This document shows, piece after piece, positions 21,920 to 35,154 of a stretch of DNA of 64,000 nt. The position numbers were made by a program, and so were the translations under genes. The notes under the pieces were generated by a model that saw only the letters and a list, made by a program, of their open reading frames with translations, did not search any database and was not told the DNA's origin. How positions within the stretch are numbered: the stretch's first letter is position 1; every line of letters begins with the position of its first letter. This stretch comes from Cryptomeria japonica (taxonomy: Eukaryota; Streptophyta; Pinopsida; Cupressales; Cupressaceae), in contig NC_081414.1 of NCBI RefSeq assembly GCF_030272615.1, positions 51,429,136 to 51,493,135 on the forward strand, read 5' to 3'.

Positions 21920-22345
21920 AGAGATCCCTATGTATATATGCCTATATGCATATATATTTATATACTTATGTATACACATATGCACCTATATATATATATA
22001 TACTCCTGTTATATGTGTACATGTGAGCATTTCTGTCACATTTGTGAAAGTTCCAACCCTATTCTGTCTTGTCATTGTATGTTGTTTTGTATATATGCAT
22101 ATATTTGTATCCCTATATGCATACCAACATACTTTGTGTATATTTGTTTGCTCTGCTCTAAGAATACTATTTATAGGTGTATATATGATTATATGCGCAT
22201 ATATTTGTATATGTGTCCGTGTGTATCTATATATACAGTTATATATGTATACGTGCATCTATATATGTATCTGCTACCATATAATTATATAAATACAAAT
22301 ATATACGTACATATCTATCGCTATCTGTGCATATCCATATGTATA
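21920..22345. repeat. TATATG/TATATA-type microsatellite
   Basis: Degenerate run of TATATG, TATGCATATA, GTATATAT and ACATATA words next to the end of LINE-1 ORF2. The long Tyr/Ile/Cys-rich open frames on both strands come from the repeat. Confidence 0.85.
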
Positions 22346-22398
22346 CCTTCCAATATGTGTGTGAATGTGCTGTGAGTGTGTTGTTTTTAGGATTATGT

Positions 22399-25300
22399 CT
22401 AAATCTCTGTCTGCCTATGAGTATCCTGGTCTGATTGCCTGTATGTTAATGATGTGGTTCTATTTGTTCCATCTGCCCCTAAATTGGCTAGCTTATTTGC
22501 CAATGTGTTAGCTTCCCTATATATGTGATTGAGTGTGTAATATGAGAAGCTTTCTATTAGAGAAAGGGCTCTATCCAATAAACTTCTGAGCTCCCAGTTT
22601 GGCATTGTCTCGGTCCTTATTGCATTAACTATGATGGTTGAGTCCCCTTCTATTTCCAATTTGGATATTTTTAATTGTTTGCATAGGTTTAAACCCTCTA
22701 TTAAGCTCAACAATTCTGCCTTATTGTTAGTGCAATGCCCTAGATATCGAGATCTCGATCCAATACATATCCCTTCATGTGAGTGTATTATACATCCTGC
22801 CCCTGCCTCCCCTGGATTGCCTCTGGATGCTCCATCAAAATTGAGTTTGCACCATCCAATCTCTGGGGGAACCCATTTGCATGCTTTTCTACCATCGGTC
22901 TTGTCTCTATTCCCCTTCCCAAAGAAAGGAGGGATTTTAATCCCCTTCCATTGCTTTCTGATGTAGTTATCCCAATCTGTAAATGTCTTGTCATGTTGTG
23001 GAATGGTCGTATTCCTATTATTGGAGGTTTCTGTGATGGAGGCTTCTATTTTTGCTATCAAATTTTCTACCTTCATTTCTGTCTCTTGGAAGATTCTCTT
23101 GTTCCTCTCCTTCCAGATCTCCCAGATTACTATTACTGGGCTGCATATCCATAAATTGTGGAAGATGCTGTTCCTTTCGATGATTGGCCAACTTCTGTGC
23201 CAATCCTTTAGGTAAGGGATGAGGGCACTTGACCAACCTAGTTGTGCCATCAACCAATACCAACATTTCTGTGCATAGTTACAGGTTGTGAATATGTGAT
23301 CATTTGTTTCCTCATCTTTCTTGCATAAGAAACAAATTGAGGGTCCTTCATAACCTCTAAGTTTAAATTGCTTCGCGGTTAGGACCTTCCCTTGAAATGC
23401 CGCCCATGCAAAGAAGCCAGCTTTTGGGAGATCGAATTTGTCCCAACATATTGTGTTAGGGATATAGTCCTTGTTATTGTTTGCATCATCATATATGGTT
23501 CTAAAACCATCTTTGCAGTTGTATTGTCCATCCTTTGATCTCGACCATATAAGCTCATCTGGCCCATGTTTGAGTGCTATTAATCTGCCCTCAAGAATTT
23601 GCACCAATTCTCGGTCATTGTTGTCCACCAAGAATGGGAGCATGTTTTTCCATTTCCATCCCATTGTCGATTCTGGTGCCAATGTCATATAATCCCTTAC
23701 ATGATTACCCCATAAAGATTTCATTTGGTCTTTTATGCCGGTTGTGTTCATTAGACTGTCTATTGAGGCGTAACCCCCCCCCAGGAATCTTCCTAGAACA
23801 TCGTGAATATCCCAGGATAGGTGGTTTGGTATGAGCGGTCGGCTTTCTTTTATAAAGTTCCAGATTCTAGATCCTTTGGGTGGATTTGTTTCCCTAAATA
23901 CTGCCTCTCTCTGATTTTGTGATATGTATTTGCTCCTAAGGATTCTAGCCCATTTGGCTTCTGAGGATGTGTACATTCTCCATGCCAATTTTGCCCCTAA
24001 TGCTTTATTTTGCCATAGTAATTTTCTTATTCCCGTGCCTCCATCACTCTTTTCTCGACATATCTTTTCCCATGATATTAGTTTCATTTTGTTTTTATCC
24101 TCTGCACCATTCCAATAGAAATTTCTAATTATTTGAGTTAGTTTCTTATATGCCCCTTTTGGAAGTGGAATACATGATAGAAGATAAATAGGCATTGCTG
24201 CTAATACTGTTTTTATGAGGGTTAATCTTCCTGCCCCTGTCAGCCATAAGGCTTTCCAAGATGACAGCTTCTTCCTTACTTTTTCAATCAGGGGATCCCA
24301 AAGTTTATTGGTTCTGATACCTTTGTCTAGAGGCATCCCCAAATACGAGATTGGTAGATGACCTATTTTGTATCCTAGATATGAAGCTATCCTATATTCC
24401 TCCTGTGCTTCCATATTAAAGAAGAATATTTCTGATTTGCTCCTTGTTTACCATCTCTCCTGAAGCCAGCCCATAAGATTGTAATATATTCCTAACTTCC
24501 TTGGCTTCTTTTAGCTATCCTTTCCCCAGAATCATTGTGTTGTCAACAAACTGTTGGTGGGTACATGGTTCTACCCCACCAATGATTTGAATCCCCGTCT
24601 TTTTTTAAACCTCCGTGATGCATCCAGGCTTCTACCTAAGGCTTCAGACATAATTATAAATAAAAATGGGGATAAAGCGTCACCCTGTTTGAGTCCCCTA
24701 CATACTTCAAAGAAGCCTTCTAGTTTTCCGTTTAGTAAGATAGAGAATCTAGGGTTTGATATGCAAAAGTAAACCCAATTGATCCATTGTTTGTTAAAGC
24801 CAAAGGCCTTCATGCAACTACAAAGGAAATACCAATCCACTTTGTCATAAGCCTTTTTGACGTCTAATTTTATCAGCATATTAGGTTGCCCTTGGGACTG
24901 ACAGGAGTGAATGGCTTCCTGTACAATAATAATTCCATCCAGAATTGATCTATTGGGTACAAAGCCTGTTTGTTCTTCTGATATTATGGCGGGCAGTAAT
25001 TTTTTTAGTCTATTGGCCATGACTTTAGCTAGTAGTTTATAAGTCATGTTACATAGAGAAATGGGTCTGAATTCTTCCCACTTTGAGGGATTCTCCTTTT
25101 TGGAATTAAGGCCAAAAAGGTGTTATTGATCTCTTTTAGAAATTTCCCTGCATTGCGGGCGGATTCCAAGGCATTTGTAACCTCGTCCCCTAAGATGTGC
25201 CAACATTTTTGAAAAATACTAGTAGGGAAGCCATCCGGTCCAGGGGCTTTGTCTCCCTGAAATTGTGCCAAAGCCGTTTTAACTTCTTCATGGGTGATAT

Positions 25301-26597
25301 TAGAGTTTAACATTTTATTATCACCCGTTGTTATCAGTTTGGGTATGTTATTTAATAAGATTCTATTGTTAGGGAGGTTTGAGTGTTCCCAGTTGTTGAG
25401 GATATTTTCAAAATACTTGGTTGCATCTTTTGCGATTAGATCTTGATCCGTAATGATCTGATCACTGTCATTGGTAATTTGAGTAATCTTATTTGCTGCT
25501 CTTTTCATTTCGACACTGTTGTGAAAAAATTTGGTGTTTCTATCTCCATCTTCTAACCATGGCTCTCAAGATTTCAGTTTCCAGTATATCTCTTCTTTGG
25601 CTAGAATGCCTTCATATTCACATAAAAGCATTTTCTCAGCCTCGTATGTTTCAGAGGTCATCCCGTTTTGCATCACATCAATGTTTATTGTCTCCAACAC
25701 TTTCTCAATTCTTGACTTCTCCTCAAAGATGTTTTTAAATTTATTTTTGTTCCAATCTAATAATTTATGCTTAATCTCTTTCAGCTTGGATACCAGACAA
25801 TACATTTTTGATCCTACAAAGACACTCTCCTTCCGTCATTTTTGTATGTTGGGGAGGAAGTCTTCATGTGTAAACCACATTCTTTCGAACTTGAAGGAAC
25901 ACCCAGTTTGCTTTGTTTCCCCCATAAGTTCTAAAAGTACCGGGTAGTGATTAGAGCCCGACCATGGTAATACTGTAGTTTTTAGTTTTGTTTTAAGATC
26001 GGTTAGATCTCCTTTAAAAAAAATCGATCAAGTGTTTTTGCAATGTTGGAGAAATCTTTTCTTCTGTTATTCTATGTGTGAAAACCCGTCTCAATTCTGA
26101 TTTCAAGTAAGTTATTGTTATTTATCCAGTTTGTGAAGTCTCTTTGTGGTTGTCTAATGGTTTTTATACCACCGATTTTATCAGATGAGTATAAGATGTT
26201 GTTGAAATCACCGCCTATGATGATGTGTTTCTCATCCTGAGTATTTAAGTAGTGTTCAATTTCCTGCCACATTAATCTCTTTTTATTTGTTGGAATTGGG
26301 CCATAAACATTAATAATAATAAACTTAAGCCATCCAATTTTGCATCTTGGTTTGACATGTGAATGTAACTACATTTTTTCTCCACATTAGACCCAGTCCC
26401 CCCGATGCCCCTATAGACTCCACCACTTCCATATCCCATTGGGTGAATTTTCTACTAAAATTGTTCATATCAGTCTTGCCTAGTTTTGTTTCTTGTATCA
26501 TAACTAGGTCCAAAGCAAATTTTAGTATGCTTCACTTAATCAGTATTTGTTTGTTAGGGGCTCCCAAGCCCCTAACATTCCATGTAAGTATGTTTAT
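22399..26597 (-). pseudogene. LINE-1 ORF2: endonuclease, reverse transcriptase, RNase H
   Basis: Read from 26,597 downward. It begins INILTWNVRGLGAPNK, where the usual start Met appears as ATA. The AP-endonuclease part follows with LVMIQETKLG and IIIGGDFNNIL but is broken by frameshifts and stops. Reverse transcriptase begins near 25,508 with GDKAPGPDGFPTSIFQK, then EEQTGFVPNRSILDGI, MLIKLDVKKAYDKVDW and RGLKQGDALSPFLFIIMSE. The catalytic FADD box reads FVDN (about 24,543-24,560), losing its second Asp. From 24,414 one 671-codon frame covers the RT thumb, a zinc-finger segment (CFLCKKDEETNDHIFTTC) and RNase H. RNase H keeps FDGAS, KAELLSL and EGDST, but the last active-site Asp is Asn (EANTLANKLANLG). 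The element copies itself by target-primed reverse transcription; this copy should be unable to do so. Confidence 0.88.
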
Positions 26598-26742
26598 ACC
26601 TCTACGAGGGGGAGGGGAGATTTTCCTTGCCCCAATAGTGTTGTGATTTTGGCCTGCCCCTCCGCATCCCCGTCCATCTTCCTTTTGTCTAAAAAAGACT
26701 TCTGACCTCTTTTGTTGCTCATGGATTTGCCACAATCAGGAG

Positions 26743-28383
26743 TTAATTTTTCACCTCCCATCTAGAGGATACCTTTGTTTTGTGGGTTGAGGTATTGTCT
26801 AATACTATGTTCTTTTCTGCTTCCTGCATATTGAGTAGTTCATTGATAATGAATTCTCTTTCCTCATTTGTATTCAATCCTTCCACAACAGGGGATTCCT
26901 CCAAAGTGGGAGGGGCTGTGTTTGTATCCTCTTGGGCCACCTCAGTTCGGTTGGTGATCAGTGAGGGGGTTTTTTTGGGGGGGGGGGGGTTGAACCTGTT
27001 CTATATTGGAGATGTTGACATTATTTGCTCTATTTGTCGGAGTATCAATGAGTACCTCCGACAAATTCTTCAACTAGTTTCCCCATTAAATTTTCTATAA
27101 CATTGTTTAGTGTTACTTGGGTTCGGTCCCCATTATCATAATCCTGAGTTTCTTTGTTGTTATCGGCTCTGTCTGGACTGCTACTCAAGACTGGGAAAGG
27201 AGGTGGGGTTGGGATATTATCATTCTCTTACTGAACAATGTTTATAATGAAGTTGCCCTTGTCATTATTAAATTGGATGTTTATCTTATCATTTGAAGCT
27301 CTATGGATGTCATTTACTATTTCCTGTGGCTTTTGCAGATTAGGGTTTGGCCTTTTGCAGAAAGCTAAATCTTCTGCTACCAGGCCAGTATACCATACCG
27401 ATTTTAGAATGTAGCTGCCATCTATTGTTTCTTGGATTATGTTTTTCAAGTCTTCCATGCCCTTGTTTACTTCTATTAGCAGTTTTATGCCAGATTTATT
27501 CGACCAATTTTTCTCTACGACTATGAATTTGCCCAATTTATCCCCAATTTCTATAAGAATTTTAGCATGCATTAATTCTACAAGAACATTGGGGATTTCA
27601 ATCCATTTTGATACCCTTTTAAATTCATATCCATTAGCGTCGAATTTAGGTTGCCAATCAATGAAATTGAAATTTGCACCTTTGTAAAAAACATATTCTT
27701 CATGCAATAGTTTGGCCTTCAAATTTTTTTTGTAGCATTCAATGTATATAAAATTAGTTGCTAGGGTTGTGATACTTACCTGGCCATGGAATGTAGTTTT
27801 CCACCATTCCACTATTCCGGCGAGTGGCTGATTATTCCCTCCCCATTTCGCAAAGAGCCCGTGCCCTCTGCAATATTTATATAAATCCATGGCTTCTCTA
27901 GGGTTCGAAATTTTGATGAACTCCTAGTCGGGTTTTGTCGCTGCTAGGGCACCTTCTCTCCTTTCCGTATGATGGAGTGAGTCCCCCAACTTCGAGACTA
28001 GGCTTGAATTGGCTAATTTGGGGCCATGATATGGCAATGCCCTTCCTCCATCCTTTACGGGTCTTTTGTAACCCTTCGCTCTATAGTTATGTGGACGGGA
28101 ATACTGCTGAGGCTTTCGAAGGGGATGTCCAGGGATTGAATAATTTGTTTGAAAACCCAATGGTATGCTATTTGCTTTGGTGGCACAGTCGGGGATTCGA
28201 GAGGTGATGGGGATCACCCACATGCTTTCCAGAGAAGCCCTAGCCTCCCTCTTCTCTGCCCTGCTAGCGTTTTTGCGTTTTTGCCACGGGTGGTTATGTG
28301 AAGGTGCTTCCCTCCCGGATGGAGGCTTGCCAACCATGTCGCCGTTCCTGCCTTGGTGTGGAAGAAGATCGCCGAGATGTTGA
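26743..28383 (-). pseudogene. LINE-1 ORF1, DUF4283-like RNA-binding protein
   Basis: From 28,383 the frame starts MRSSAHQHLGDLLPHQGRNG and runs to 27,228 with a single in-frame TAG at 27,924-27,926 (between ATKPD and EFIKISNPREA). The second part has PREAMDLYKYCRGHGLFAKW, FHGQVSITTLATNFIYIECY and FDANGYEFKRVSKWIEIPNVL. It resembles the DUF4283 segment common in plant LINE ORF1 and Gag-like proteins. A later Glu/Asn-rich segment ending SRWEVKN (26,940-26,743) belongs to the C-terminus and is separated by frameshifts near a run of 13 G at 26,977-26,989. ORF1 proteins coat the LINE RNA. The intact-looking stretch and single amber stop suggest modest age. Confidence 0.7.
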
Positions 28384-28769
28384 TGTGCAGAGCTCCTCAT
28401 TTTTAGTTTCAGATGGATGACAGAGAATATAATATTAAATATTATTAACATACAATTGGTCTTGACAATTACTAATATCTCATACATGTTTTTATATTTT
28501 AATTTGAGGGTAAAAATAAACTTTTTATTCAAAGATACATATAGTATTGAATGAATTTCCAATTAGCCATAGCTATCAAAACAAAAAATAAAATAAATGA
28601 AAAGCCCCTAGGTTTCTTGTAATACCACTCAATCTTACACACAATAACAGTAAAACAAACCATCCTTACTAACTCTCTCCTTGATCAACACGTGCAAATT
28701 ATCCTAGCTAATCATTTTGGATAAGTTGTAGAATTTGATTGGATTTCTAATGGGCTAATCCTTCCCAAT

Positions 28770-31700
28770 ATATATCATTCCAATTACCTATCTTCTATGA
28801 AGCCCATTTAGTTAGATGGTTTGCCACCTTATTCCACTCTCTGGGAACAAATGATATTATACTTATGGCTATATGAAGAACTTGCCTAGCTATCTGAGCC
28901 AATCTCCATGAGGATTCTCACAAAAAAAAATTCAACAATGAAACCCAAATCATACAATGCAAATCACAAATGATTTCATTCCGCCCAAGTTCACTTGCTT
29001 TCTCTAGAGCTTTAAAAATTGCCAAAGCTTCCATTTGATTATTTGTATGCAAACCTATGTAAGTATAAAAAGGAAGTGGATAGAGCCTAAGTTATATTTT
29101 CAATTGATTCCACCAATCCCAATTTCACCTAGATTGCCTCAAGCAAAACCATCAAAGCCATTGGGAGGAGAAGACCACTTACTAAACTATCTACTCTATA
29201 AATAGGTTGCCTTTTATGACTAGGCTTACTTTGAGAGGTACCACATGGGTCAAAATCCAAGAGTTTAGCAAAACAACCATTCGAGGAAGATAGAAGTTCA
29301 TCAATACCAAACTTGGTCTCAATAGTTTCTTTAGCATGCCTTTAACCTTATGCCAAATTTGCATAGTTGCATTTTGACATCCTTGAAATGTTTATTTGTT
29401 TCGCTCTAGCTAGATTCGCTAAAGGATAAAGAAAGGATTGATTGTCCTAACCACCTTGAGAAAGGAAGCTAAAATTGGAGGTTGGCCCATATTATCACAA
29501 AATTTTGACAAAGATGTAGCCAAATGTCCAAATCTATTCCAAGTACTCCACCATAATCTCCAAATTGTTGTAGATAAGGGATATTGAAAAAATAGGTGAT
29601 TAGTTAATTCTTCACTATTACTACAAAGGACACAAATGGAAGGTCCCTTAAAGCCCCTTTTCTTTATGTCTCCCAAGTTAGGCATTTATTTAGAATTAGT
29701 AGCCACAAGAATAGGTTACATTTTTGCCAACTAATTTTATCCTAAGCCTTCTTCTACCATGGGAAAAAACCATTCCCTCTCTGTTGTTGTAAAGCTTAAC
29801 ACCTAAGAGTAATATAATAAATTCCCTTATTGTTAGGACCACAAAATAGAATATTTGAATCCTCCAAAGGACACTAAGTACAATTTTGAAGAATAGTGGC
29901 AAGGATATTTATATCCTCTATAGAGCCTCCCCTAGGCTGGTACAAGGGATCTTTCCAAATATAGATTGAAGTTTTCCATAAGTAGTAGAGTACTTAAAAT
30001 CAACAACCCTTGACTGTTAGGAAAATAGTATCTTAGCCTTGTGATTATAAAATGTTACTATTGATTATAAAAAGTTACGATGGATATCATGTGTGTTTTG
30101 CTTGCCCTAGAAGGCAACCCTATTTTATGAGGGCATTGCATTATGGCTATGAATTGTGATGTATTTTGAGAGTCTAATAGTTGTTGAGTTGCCTTTGGAT
30201 GTTTGTTGGTGATACTCTTGTGAGAAGCTTTCTCTACAATTAAAGTATAACATCATGTTGATTTTTGAATAATATATTGTGTGGATTTTGGATTATGGGG
30301 TTTTTCTCTTGAAAGGATTTTCCCACATAAATCATTGTGTTTTGGTATGCATGCTATTTAAGGTTATTTATATTGAGTTTTTGTATTTATAAATATATGA
30401 AAAGTTTTTGCATTACTCTTTTCCCAATATTAGTGTAGGGATTTATTCTTTTGCCTTAACTTCCTTTCATTGTCCATCTTGCCTCTATAAATATTTTACT
30501 CAAGGATTGAAGACATGGGAAAGAGGAAAGGATTAGAGGGTTATTATTCCATGAATCTATATAGAACAAAGAACTATCACCATTGTTAATGATCCAAAAA
30601 AGGCCTTGCTTAATAAGAGAGGCATCTCTCTTAATTGTATTCCAAATCGTGGATCCTTTTCACATTAAGTCCATCAATGGAATATCCTTATCCTCCACCC
30701 CTCCTAAATACTTTGATTACAAATTATTTCCCATGGTTGATATGGATATTTGCACCATCATCAAATATAATTCGGTAATTAAAGCTTGGTAATTAAGTTC
30801 AGAAGTCCTAATCCCAAGTTTTCCATTTCCTTTTGGTTTGCAAACTTGATCCCATCTCACAAGGCTCCAGTTTTTGTGATCAAACCTTCTTGCCCATAAG
30901 AATTGTCTGGACAGAGAATAAAATTCTGTAAGGAATCTTTTTGCAGCAGAAAAAATGAGGAACATGTAAATTTGAGGATTTTGCATAACAAAGTTGAAAA
31001 GAGTTAATATTCTAGCCAAGTATAACCATTGAGAGGTCCAATGGTTAATCCTTAAACAAAATTTATCCAAAACCTTCCTCCAATGAAGATTATTAATCAT
31101 ACCAAGTCCTTTTGCTACAAGAATAAATAGATAATGAGATAAGGGATCAATGCGTCTAAGTCCTCAAGAAGCAAGGAAGAGGTTAGTAGGAGCACCATTA
31201 ATCAAAACAAAAAATGAAGTTAAGGTAACACATCTCATCACCCATTCAATACACTTAGAGAAAAACCCAAAAGCTAGTAATATGTGTTGAATGAATGGCC
31301 ATCTAACTCTATCATAGGCTTTGGACATGTCAAGCTTAATGAACATATATTTCTCCTTAGAATCAAACAAGAGTGGATGGTTTTAGCAACCACAACAACA
31401 CCATTTAAAATTTATTTCCCTTTAACAAGTCTCACTTGCTCAAGAGAAATTAGGTAAGCCAAATAGTTTTTAAGAGAACCGACAATAATTCTGGTAATAA
31501 TCTTGTAAGGAAAATTACAAAGAGTATAGGATAAAATACATGTAAAGAATTAGTTCCTTTTTTAGGGGACAAGAGAAAGAAAAGTAGCATTAATGCCTGA
31601 GCATTTGTTTATTTTTTATGTGATATCTAACAACCTCAAGAAGATCATTTTAAAGAGTCTTGGGAAACTCCTAATTTTTTTTTTACAAGAAATCCATCAG

Positions 31701-33030
31701 GTCTAGGAGCATTACCTTTTTTCACTTGAAAAACAACCTTCCTCAATTCCTCGATGGAGATGGGTTCTAAGAGAGATTTGTTCACCTATTTTGACACCAA
31801 GGAGGGAATGCAATCACGTACAAGACTCTCTTGCTCAAGATGTTGAACATTTTGTTTAGAGAAAAAAAGAAGGAAAGATGTTGAACTACTTTCATCAAAA
31901 TATCTTGAAAGGAGTTCAATTCATTTCCTTGGTAAACTTAATAAAATAAATGGTATTGTTCCTTTTACACTATTTCACCAAGTTATGAGAAATAGGTATT
32001 TCTATCCCTTTCTTGAATCTAGTCAACATGTGATTTCTATTTCTATAAAATCCCTTCTTAAATATCCCATTCACACAACTCCTTAGATCACTTTTTCTCT
32101 TCCTACAAGAGCTCTTCTATCATGCCTTCTTTCACAAGAAACGCGACTATCTAGTTTACTCTAAATTTGATTATTAATTTTTGAAAAGAAAACTTGTTCC
32201 ATCTTTTGAGATTAAATTTAACAAATTGGAGCCTCCTAAAAAAAAAGTATCTAGTTGATCCATAAGTCATCTTCCCTCCTAGCCGCCCTCCTTCCATGCA
32301 ATCAAACAAGTTACTATCCTAGAGCCACATGAATTGAAATTTGAGAGGAACCTTCTTTGGAGTAGAAAAAGTGAGAAAATAAATTTTATGAGCTTGTGAT
32401 CTAACCCCTTCCAACTCAATATTTTAGGGGATGTAGTTCAACTATTTCCAACCCAAAGATTAGACACTGAAAACCTATCCAATCTTTCAAAAATAGCAAT
32501 AGTACCATACCTTCTATTAATCCAAGTGAACATACCATTGTTTAATTTAACATCTACCGAATTGAGTAAGGATATATTACTTAACATGGTAGAAGAAGGA
32601 CCAAGCTGGTCAACTCTTATTTTTCATCCAAATTGCCAATAGCATTAAAGTCTCCTGCAAGAACCCAAGGGAGAGAAGGGACTAAAGATTTAATATATCT
32701 TATCTAGGACCAAAATATTAACTTACGACACTAGCTAGTGAGTGCATATGTATTTGTAAATAAGTGGGTCACTCTTTATTTGAATCAGGAAGCCACCATA
32801 GAGATTGAATATCTAATTTTTTTCCACCATACTTGGGTGAGTTTACATGGATCCCATAAACAAGTGCTTCCACCAACAATGCCCTGGACACCAATACATT
32901 GGCACTAGCCACTAGTCCAAACCTTGAAAGAAATAATTATCATATGATCTAATAGAAGTTTTGTTTCTTGAGAAAAAGTCAGGTCTATGCTCACTAATCA
33001 AACATTGAGGGATTTTATGGAGGGGTTATA
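28770..33030 (-). pseudogene. LINE-2 ORF2 remnants
   Basis: Recognisable minus-strand pieces, in 5'-3' order of the element: the endonuclease strand LAGDFNAIGN (about 32,640-32,675); the RT start GNAPRPDGF (about 31,690-31,715); IKLDMSKAYDRV with a good motif A (31,164-31,370); and FILVAKGLG, which jumps straight to the thumb region INNLHWRKVLDKFCLRINHW near 31,100. The FADD catalytic box is therefore deleted. Further on are the zinc finger GPSICVLCSNSEELTNHLFF (29,419-29,685) and RNase H traces FDGFA-x-GNLGEIGIGG and VPREWNKVANHLTKWAS (about 28,800-29,150), the last with Asn where the fourth catalytic Asp is expected. It cannot be functional. Confidence 0.75.
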
Positions 33031-33099
33031 CATAAGCCTCTAATGATCCATGATATCACAATCATTTTTGAGTGGCACCAAAGCAAAAATACAACGTTT

Positions 33100-34110
33100 T
33101 AATAACACCATATTCAACTAAGACTCCCCTATCACTTTCACCTTTTCCTAATCCTTTGTTTCTTACAGCAGTTGATTTTTTATCATTTCCTCCTTCTTAA
33201 TGCTCTTTTGATGAAGACCCAATAAAATAGGAGCCTTTGTTTTTCCATCTTCTTTCCCCCTAGATTCATGCAAAGGATTTTTAATAGTTTACAATTAATT
33301 TGACTCCATTTGAACTCCTTTTACCTGGATAGACTCAATTTCAACCAAGAATAAACCACCTTCTTATGGGTCATTTGTTTGCACCATGCACATGACAATA
33401 GGATACCATTGCTTTGGTAAACTATGCTTTTCTAAGTCTAAATATATATTACTAGGAACAAAAAGAGCAATTGTATCCAAAAGATTTACTTCTTTATTGG
33501 ATGGAGTTTGGTCATGCTCCATTGCTTCCACCTCAAAAATTTCAGGATATTAAATTTGTTGCTAAGCATCCCTCAAAAAATGTCATATTTTTTATTCACA
33601 ATATTTCCTTTGTTGGAATGACATGGCAATTGATCATGTTGTTGCCCTTAAAATTTTGGTGACTTTGACAACCGCGTTTTCTCCCCAAATCAATTACAAG
33701 GGACTACCATTTTGGTAATAACCACAAAAAGTATAGTTGTACAACTAAAATTATTTTCATGTCACCCTACAAGTTCTAGTTCCTTCAAGTCGAGGTTTAC
33801 AAAAATGGAAAATAAATAAGGACACCCATAAACTTGTAGATTAAGGCATGCTTTGACCATGAGAAGTGAACATTTGCAATAGTCTCAAGATTGATCATCA
33901 ACACCAAACAATCTTTTCTATTCTCAATATAACCATTAACAATCAAATGATTGATCATTCATTGCTTAGGTCTAGTTTGTTTTGTTGCATGAGAAAGAAA
34001 GTGAACAATTTTATCATGCTTAGAAGTCAGGAACTCATTTGTATTAATAATTTTTGAAGGAAAGGTTAGGGGGGTCCCCTAAACCCCCATCCATTGCCAC
34101 GCAAGATACC
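33100..34110 (-). pseudogene. Presumed LINE-2 ORF1 and 5' UTR, badly decayed
   Basis: This part should hold ORF1 by position, between the endonuclease remnant and the upstream target duplication. I see only short open pieces and no clear DUF4283 motif. Near the end the element strand carries GGGGGTTTAGGGGACCCCCC, a GC-rich word that would suit a LINE 5' UTR. Confidence 0.4.
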
Positions 34111-34125
34111 TTACAGTCTCATACA

Positions 34126-35150
34126 TATTGGATACATGCTTTTATTTTAATTAATTAACAAGATGATTTTAAATGCACCTACAATTTTATTTCTTTACTA
34201 ACTAACACACCATCTTACCATATCATTAGCTACATTACAATCCATATTCTTTAGCATGTTTTATTTTCAAAACATGTAATTTTATTCTTCAGTTTGTTTT
34301 TTCTTTCTTGGTAATGATTGTGTACAATGATATGAATAGGTAGACATTTTGACAAGAGTCCATTATTATAAACATAATGAACTCATACACTATAATTTGA
34401 TACTAATGTTCAAGTGTCATATGGATCCATGTGTGGTTTACCAATAAAATGCCATCTACAATAAAAAAATTTAAAACTCTTTAATGCTAGTTGAGTTAAA
34501 TGTTAGATTTGATAATTGTTTTGCAATATCAAATTCACGAAGAACAAATACTAATAAATTTAAGAACAAGTGAATTGAGAATAACAACATTTTATTATCT
34601 ATAATTAAGAGTTCTACAAATGAAAGGAGACAACTACAATGTATAGTATTAGAGTTTTCAAATGCAATGAAGATAATGCTAAGGTGGAACCCACCCAAAA
34701 TAAGGGGATGGCCTATACATTTATAAAACTAAAGATGAGAAAAAAATAGAATCCTAAAAGAAGGGAATGATATGAACTCATTATCATATCCTCCCAAGTA
34801 ATAAAAAAATATCTAACTTAACAGAATAGGTGTAATAATCAATTACACCAGCACTCTTCTTTAAGTGCAATTAAGGTAATAAATAAATAGGCCTTGGCAA
34901 GATAGTCATAGCATCTAAATGACATTTGCATAGTCAAATCTAAGAAATATCAAAAACTTATTTTTTGGTAATTTTTTATATTGTAGCAATCTACATTTTT
35001 TGAATGCCTTTAGAGAATTTCTAGCCTTCCATTGTTCTAGGAAATATGTTGTTGGTTTGAGTTAAGGCATTTTACCTAACTAGTTCACTAGTAGGTCCTA
35101 TTCACATTTTAAGTTTACCTAGGTCCTATGAATCTTTCTAGAAGTCTCAG
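34126..35150. other. No gene recognised
   Basis: AT-rich sequence between LINE-2 and a Copia LTR remnant. Short frames show no domain. Confidence 0.5.
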
Positions 35151-35154
35151 TTGT

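Larger units (their letters stand above)
20283..28427 (-). mobile_element. LINE-1: plant L1-type retrotransposon, 20-bp target duplication
   Basis: An 8.1 kb non-LTR element on the minus strand. Identical 20-bp copies of TATAATATTAAATATTATTA flank it (20,263-20,282 and 28,428-28,447). Its 3' end, on the plus strand, begins with a T run followed by GTTCGGTAAAAGGCC. On the element's own strand this reads GGCCTTTTACCGAAC plus poly(A), a typical plant L1 tail. In element order it has ORF1 (28,383 to about 26,743), ORF2 with endonuclease, reverse transcriptase, zinc finger and RNase H (26,597 to 22,399), a TA-rich microsatellite, and an unusually long 3' region. The unbroken 671-codon end of ORF2 and the perfect target duplication make it the youngest LINE here, although key catalytic residues are already lost. 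Confidence 0.88.
28488..34115 (-). mobile_element. LINE-2: older plant L1-type retrotransposon
   Basis: A 5.6 kb minus-strand LINE bounded by TCTCATACAT at 28,478-28,487 and 34,116-34,125, a probable 10-bp target duplication. On its own strand the 3' end reads ATAAAAAGTTTATTTTTACC, then CTCAAATTAAAATATAAAAA, resembling an A-rich LINE tail. ORF2 pieces occur in the expected order but with many frameshifts and deletions. Its RT sequence (MFIKLDMSKAYDRVRW, HILLAFGF) is close to that of LINE-3 and distinct from LINE-1, so LINE-2 and LINE-3 are probably one subfamily. LINE-1 is inserted only about 30 bp from its 3' side. Confidence 0.75.

Noticed and set aside
21816-22375. Long Tyr/Ile/Cys-rich frames on both strands
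   Set aside because: Produced by the TATATG-type microsatellite.
22631-24118. Plus-strand open frames opposite LINE-1 ORF2
   Set aside because: Antisense shadows of the 671-codon RT/RNase H frame on the minus strand.
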